Positions 6,365 through 7,899 of a stretch of 7,899 nt of DNA are shown here, piece by piece; position 1 is the stretch's first letter, and every line of letters begins with the position of its first letter. The DNA comes from Hyphomicrobiales bacterium (GTDB taxonomy: Bacteria > Pseudomonadota > Alphaproteobacteria > Rhizobiales > Beijerinckiaceae). Position numbers and translations under genes: made by a program. The DNA is taken from positions 1-7,899 of the forward strand of contig JANYDZ010000367.1 of assembly GCA_025363375.1 (NCBI GenBank). Direction: 5' to 3'. The notes under the pieces are model-generated. The model saw only the letters and a program-made list of their open reading frames with translations. It was not told the DNA's origin and ran no database searches.

Positions 6365-7408
6365 CTAGTTTTTGCGCGCGTTGTCGCCGAGCCAGCTCAG
6401 AATGACATCAGCCACTTGCAGATTGTTTTTATCCAGCATCATCATGTGCGAATTGCCCTTGACGCCCTGCTCCGGCAACAACAGGAACCTGGCGTTCCCG
6501 CCGGCCGCCGCGATGGCCTTGATTGTCGCCGAACATCCATTGCGGCGTTCGTCGCCGTTGAAGCCGACCGCGCCAACGCTGTTGTCGCCCCAGAGCGAAA
6601 GCATCGGTACTTTCGCGAGGGATTTCTGGACATCGTCGGCGCTGACCGGCGCGCAGCCGCCCTCGACCGAGACAAGCGCCCGCATTTTGTCCGAGCGCAG
6701 ACGCGCAAGGTCGACGCCGTAAAGGCCCGATTGGGAATGCACGAGCACGACGGCCGGACCAATCCTGTCGAGCAGCGCCGCAAGCGCGTTGACGGTGTTC
6801 GCGCCGCCGCCGGCGAGCGTCGTTTCGGCGTTCGGCACGAGTTGCGCGAAATATTGGTCCTGCGCCTCCACTGGAAATTGCGTTCCGGAATACGGATTTG
6901 GATAGACGGGACCAACGCGGAAGTTGGGGTAGGCGCGTTCGCGCGTCGCGAGCGCGAGGCCGGGCTGCGATCCCGCGGCGCCTTCCATCCTGGCGCGGTT
7001 GAATTGCGTCGGGTCGAAGCCGGAGCGTCCGCGCCCGGCGTGATCAACCACGTAGACGGGGAAGCCGCGCCGCGTGAAATAGGTCGCCCAGCCCTCGCGG
7101 CCATCCGGCGTGGTTTCGAATGTGACGCCGGTGTGGCCCGCTCCGTGCACCATGACGACAGGCGGTCCGCCGACGGTCCTGGGAACCCGGTACTGCACGT
7201 ACATCTGGTTGATTGTGATTTGACCCGCGGCCGGCGCGCCGGCGGCGGGACCGTCGGGAAAATCTGTCGTCACGACCTTGCCGCCGACGAAGAAACTGCC
7301 TTCGTCCTGCAATTCCAGCGGGCCGCCGAGCGAGCCGGCCAACGCCGGCGACGCCAGACCTGCGGCGAGAACAACGGCGTGTCTCAAACGGGCGCGAATT
7401 CGAGTCAT
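6365..7408 (-). CDS. Exported alpha/beta hydrolase (esterase-like)
   Basis: The 347-residue form starting at ATG 7408-7406 is chosen over the 381-residue frame from 7510. It begins directly with a signal peptide (MTRIRARLRH, then a hydrophobic 11-22 and ALA at 22-24) and has GGGGAG seven bases upstream. The product is probably periplasmic or secreted. The fold is shown by PVVMVHGAGHTG (83-94, oxyanion HG), then YVVDHAGRGRSG, and the nucleophile elbow VLVHSQSG with S225 the likely nucleophile. The usual GxSxG reads VHSQS here, with both flanking Gly replaced. H321 in GNSHMMM is the probable catalytic His. The acid may be E249 (VSVEGG, 24 residues after the Ser, the position I recall for a novel Alcaligenes serine esterase) or D275 (LWGDN). 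The family is general alpha/beta hydrolase; ester or lactone hydrolysis is likely, but the substrate is unknown. Same strand as the UbiD operon, 151 bases upstream of it. Confidence 0.87.
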   Translation of the reverse strand: MTRIRARLRHAVVLAAGLASPALAGSLGGPLELQDEGSFFVGGKVVTTDFPDGPAAGAPAAGQITINQMYVQYRVPRTVGGPPVVMVHGAGHTGVTFETTPDGREGWATYFTRRGFPVYVVDHAGRGRSGFDPTQFNRARMEGAAGSQPGLALATRERAYPNFRVGPVYPNPYSGTQFPVEAQDQYFAQLVPNAETTLAGGGANTVNALAALLDRIGPAVVLVHSQSGLYGVDLARLRSDKMRALVSVEGGCAPVSADDVQKSLAKVPMLSLWGDNSVGAVGFNGDERRNGCSATIKAIAAAGGNARFLLLPEQGVKGNSHMMMLDKNNLQVADVILSWLGDNARKN

Positions 7409-7492
7409 GACAGGTCTCCCCGTGGGTCCGGTTTCGCGCTTGCGATCCAGTGTTTGCGTGGCGAATGTGAACCCGCCGGGCTTCGAGAACAA

Positions 7493-7519
7493 GCAATATT
7501 TCGCCTGCAATATTTCGCC
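7493..7519. repeat. Tandem 13-bp direct repeat in the divergent promoter region
   Basis: GCAATATTTCGCC occurs at 7493-7505 and again, identically, at 7507-7519, a period of 14 bases. Each copy holds the palindromic AATATT in otherwise GC-rich surroundings. It lies about 85 bases upstream of the exported hydrolase start and 101 bases upstream of the plus-strand gene. Placement and identity fit a pair of operator half-sites for a regulator controlling one or both genes, or an AT-rich promoter element. No regulator gene is visible in the window, so the role is inferred from position only. Confidence 0.6.
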
Positions 7520-7610
7520 CGTCGGCTGGCTTGCCGCCCGCCGATCTTTTACGCGCGCGCCATCGCTTGAACGCCCGGGCGATCCGGCTAAGGTGCGCCC
7601 GGTCAGCGCG

Positions 7611-7614
7611 GGAG
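7611..7614 (+). promoter_or_regulatory. Ribosome binding site of the right-edge hydrolase gene
   Basis: GGAG followed by AAGAAA and then ATG at 7621, a six-base spacing. It is the strongest Shine-Dalgarno on this side and supports calling the truncated frame a gene. Confidence 0.75.
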
Positions 7615-7620
7615 AAGAAA

Positions 7621-7899
7621 ATGAGCGATCCGAGAGTCGAGCACGCCGTGGCCCATTGGCTGGCGCGGTTCACCATCAATGGCGTCGATCCCAGCGATTA
7701 CGTGGACGTGACAAAGACGATCAGGCATTGGGACGAATGGTGCGGCGCGTGGTCGAAACGCGCCGCAATTCACGAGGCGATGGGGCGCGACGCGCTGGCG
7801 AAAAAACAATTCGTCAGCGCCGGCGAGCATCTGGGCCGCGCGGCGGTGACGTACCACTTTGGCAAGTACCTTTTTGTGAACAACATGGCGGAGATGAAG
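7621..7899 (+). CDS. Alpha/beta hydrolase, N-terminal lid region, resembling 2,6-dihydroxypseudooxynicotine hydrolase (3' truncated)
   Basis: ATG at 7621 opens a frame that stays open to the window edge, giving 93 residues starting MSDPRVEHAVAHWLARF. The segment WLARFTINGVDPSDY, then WDEWCGAWSKRAAIHEAMG and AGEHLGRAAVTYHFGKYLF, looks like the helical N-terminal region of the 2,6-dihydroxypseudooxynicotine hydrolase/FrsA-like alpha/beta hydrolases, recognised from memory of the WDxWC...W...A..H and RA...YH.GK pattern. In that family this region forms a lid ahead of the catalytic domain. The nucleophile and other catalytic residues would lie beyond the window, so activity cannot be judged. Known members hydrolyse C-C or ester bonds. 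There is no signal peptide. It is read divergently from the exported hydrolase. Family call moderate; a general DUF1100-type hydrolase is the alternative. Confidence 0.65.
   Translation, partial: MSDPRVEHAVAHWLARFTINGVDPSDYVDVTKTIRHWDEWCGAWSKRAAIHEAMGRDALAKKQFVSAGEHLGRAAVTYHFGKYLFVNNMAEMK

Larger units (their letters stand above)
7409..7620. promoter_or_regulatory. Divergent intergenic region
   Basis: These 212 bases separate two divergently read hydrolase genes and must hold signals for both. I see a tandem 13-bp repeat (7493-7519), a 10-bp palindrome CGCCCGGGCG (7572-7581), and a poor plus-strand promoter match, TTGAAC (7567-7572) with TAAGGT (7589-7594) at 16-base spacing. No convincing minus-strand promoter was found. 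An open minus-strand frame continues from the hydrolase up to 7510, but the signal peptide and ribosome binding site argue that it is not translated from there. Confidence 0.5.

Noticed and set aside
4732..6405. Plus-strand open frame of 557 codons opposite the complete UbiD gene
   Set aside because: It lies antisense to an unmistakable UbiD protein, and its translation is His/Gly/Asp/Arg-rich with no recognisable motifs, as expected of a shadow frame in GC-rich DNA.
7409..7510. N-terminal extension of the exported hydrolase to 7510
   Set aside because: It would bury a good signal peptide 34 residues in, and would place the coding sequence through the tandem repeat; the internal ATG has a better ribosome binding site.
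6182..7570. Plus-strand open frame of 462 codons covering the exported hydrolase
   Set aside because: Antisense to a hydrolase with a clear signal peptide, ribosome binding site and active-site motifs; the frame resembles no known protein and crosses gene boundaries.
7567..7594. TTGAAC/TAAGGT as the promoter of the right-edge gene
   Set aside because: The -10 matches only three of six positions and spacing is 16; too weak to call separately.

Overview
This is a dense, GC-rich bacterial window with codon use typical of a proteobacterium. A tripartite-tricarboxylate (Bug/TctC-type) binding protein sits beside a CoxL/CoxS-type molybdenum hydroxylase and UbiD-family decarboxylases. That mix is common in metabolically versatile Alpha- and Betaproteobacteria (Hyphomicrobiales or Burkholderiales style), but the window does not fix the taxon. 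There are no RNA genes, insertion sequences or CRISPR arrays.

Layout: (1) 1-1858, plus strand: the C-terminal part of a UbiD-family decarboxylase, overlapping by ATGA with a secreted Bug-type solute-binding protein. (2) 1875-6213, minus strand, read from right to left: a second, complete UbiD-family decarboxylase, then the molybdopterin subunit (L) and the 2Fe-2S subunit (S) of a xanthine dehydrogenase-family hydroxylase. Each junction overlaps by 4 bases (TTGA, then ATGA), so the three are very probably one translationally coupled operon. The two blocks converge with only 16 bases between stop codons. (3) 6365-7408, minus strand: an exported alpha/beta hydrolase, 151 bases upstream of the second UbiD gene. 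(4) 7621 to the right edge, plus strand, divergent from the previous gene: the N-terminal 93 residues of a protein resembling 2,6-dihydroxypseudooxynicotine hydrolase-type alpha/beta hydrolases.

Inferred role: the set looks like a catabolic cluster for an aromatic or heteroaromatic acid. The Bug protein would capture an acidic substrate in the periplasm. The Mo hydroxylase would add oxygen from water to an electron-poor ring, or oxidise a related carbon. The UbiD enzymes would remove ring or acrylic-type carboxylates using prenylated FMN, and the hydrolases would cleave esters or C-C bonds of products. No substrate can be read from sequence. Several expected partners are absent from the window: a UbiX flavin prenyltransferase, the FAD (CoxM-type) subunit, the TctA/TctB membrane proteins and a regulator.

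Non-coding points of note are a 17-bp unit repeated three times across the start of the complete UbiD gene, with its ribosome binding site and start codon inside the last unit, and a tandem 13-bp repeat in the divergent intergenic region near 7493-7519.
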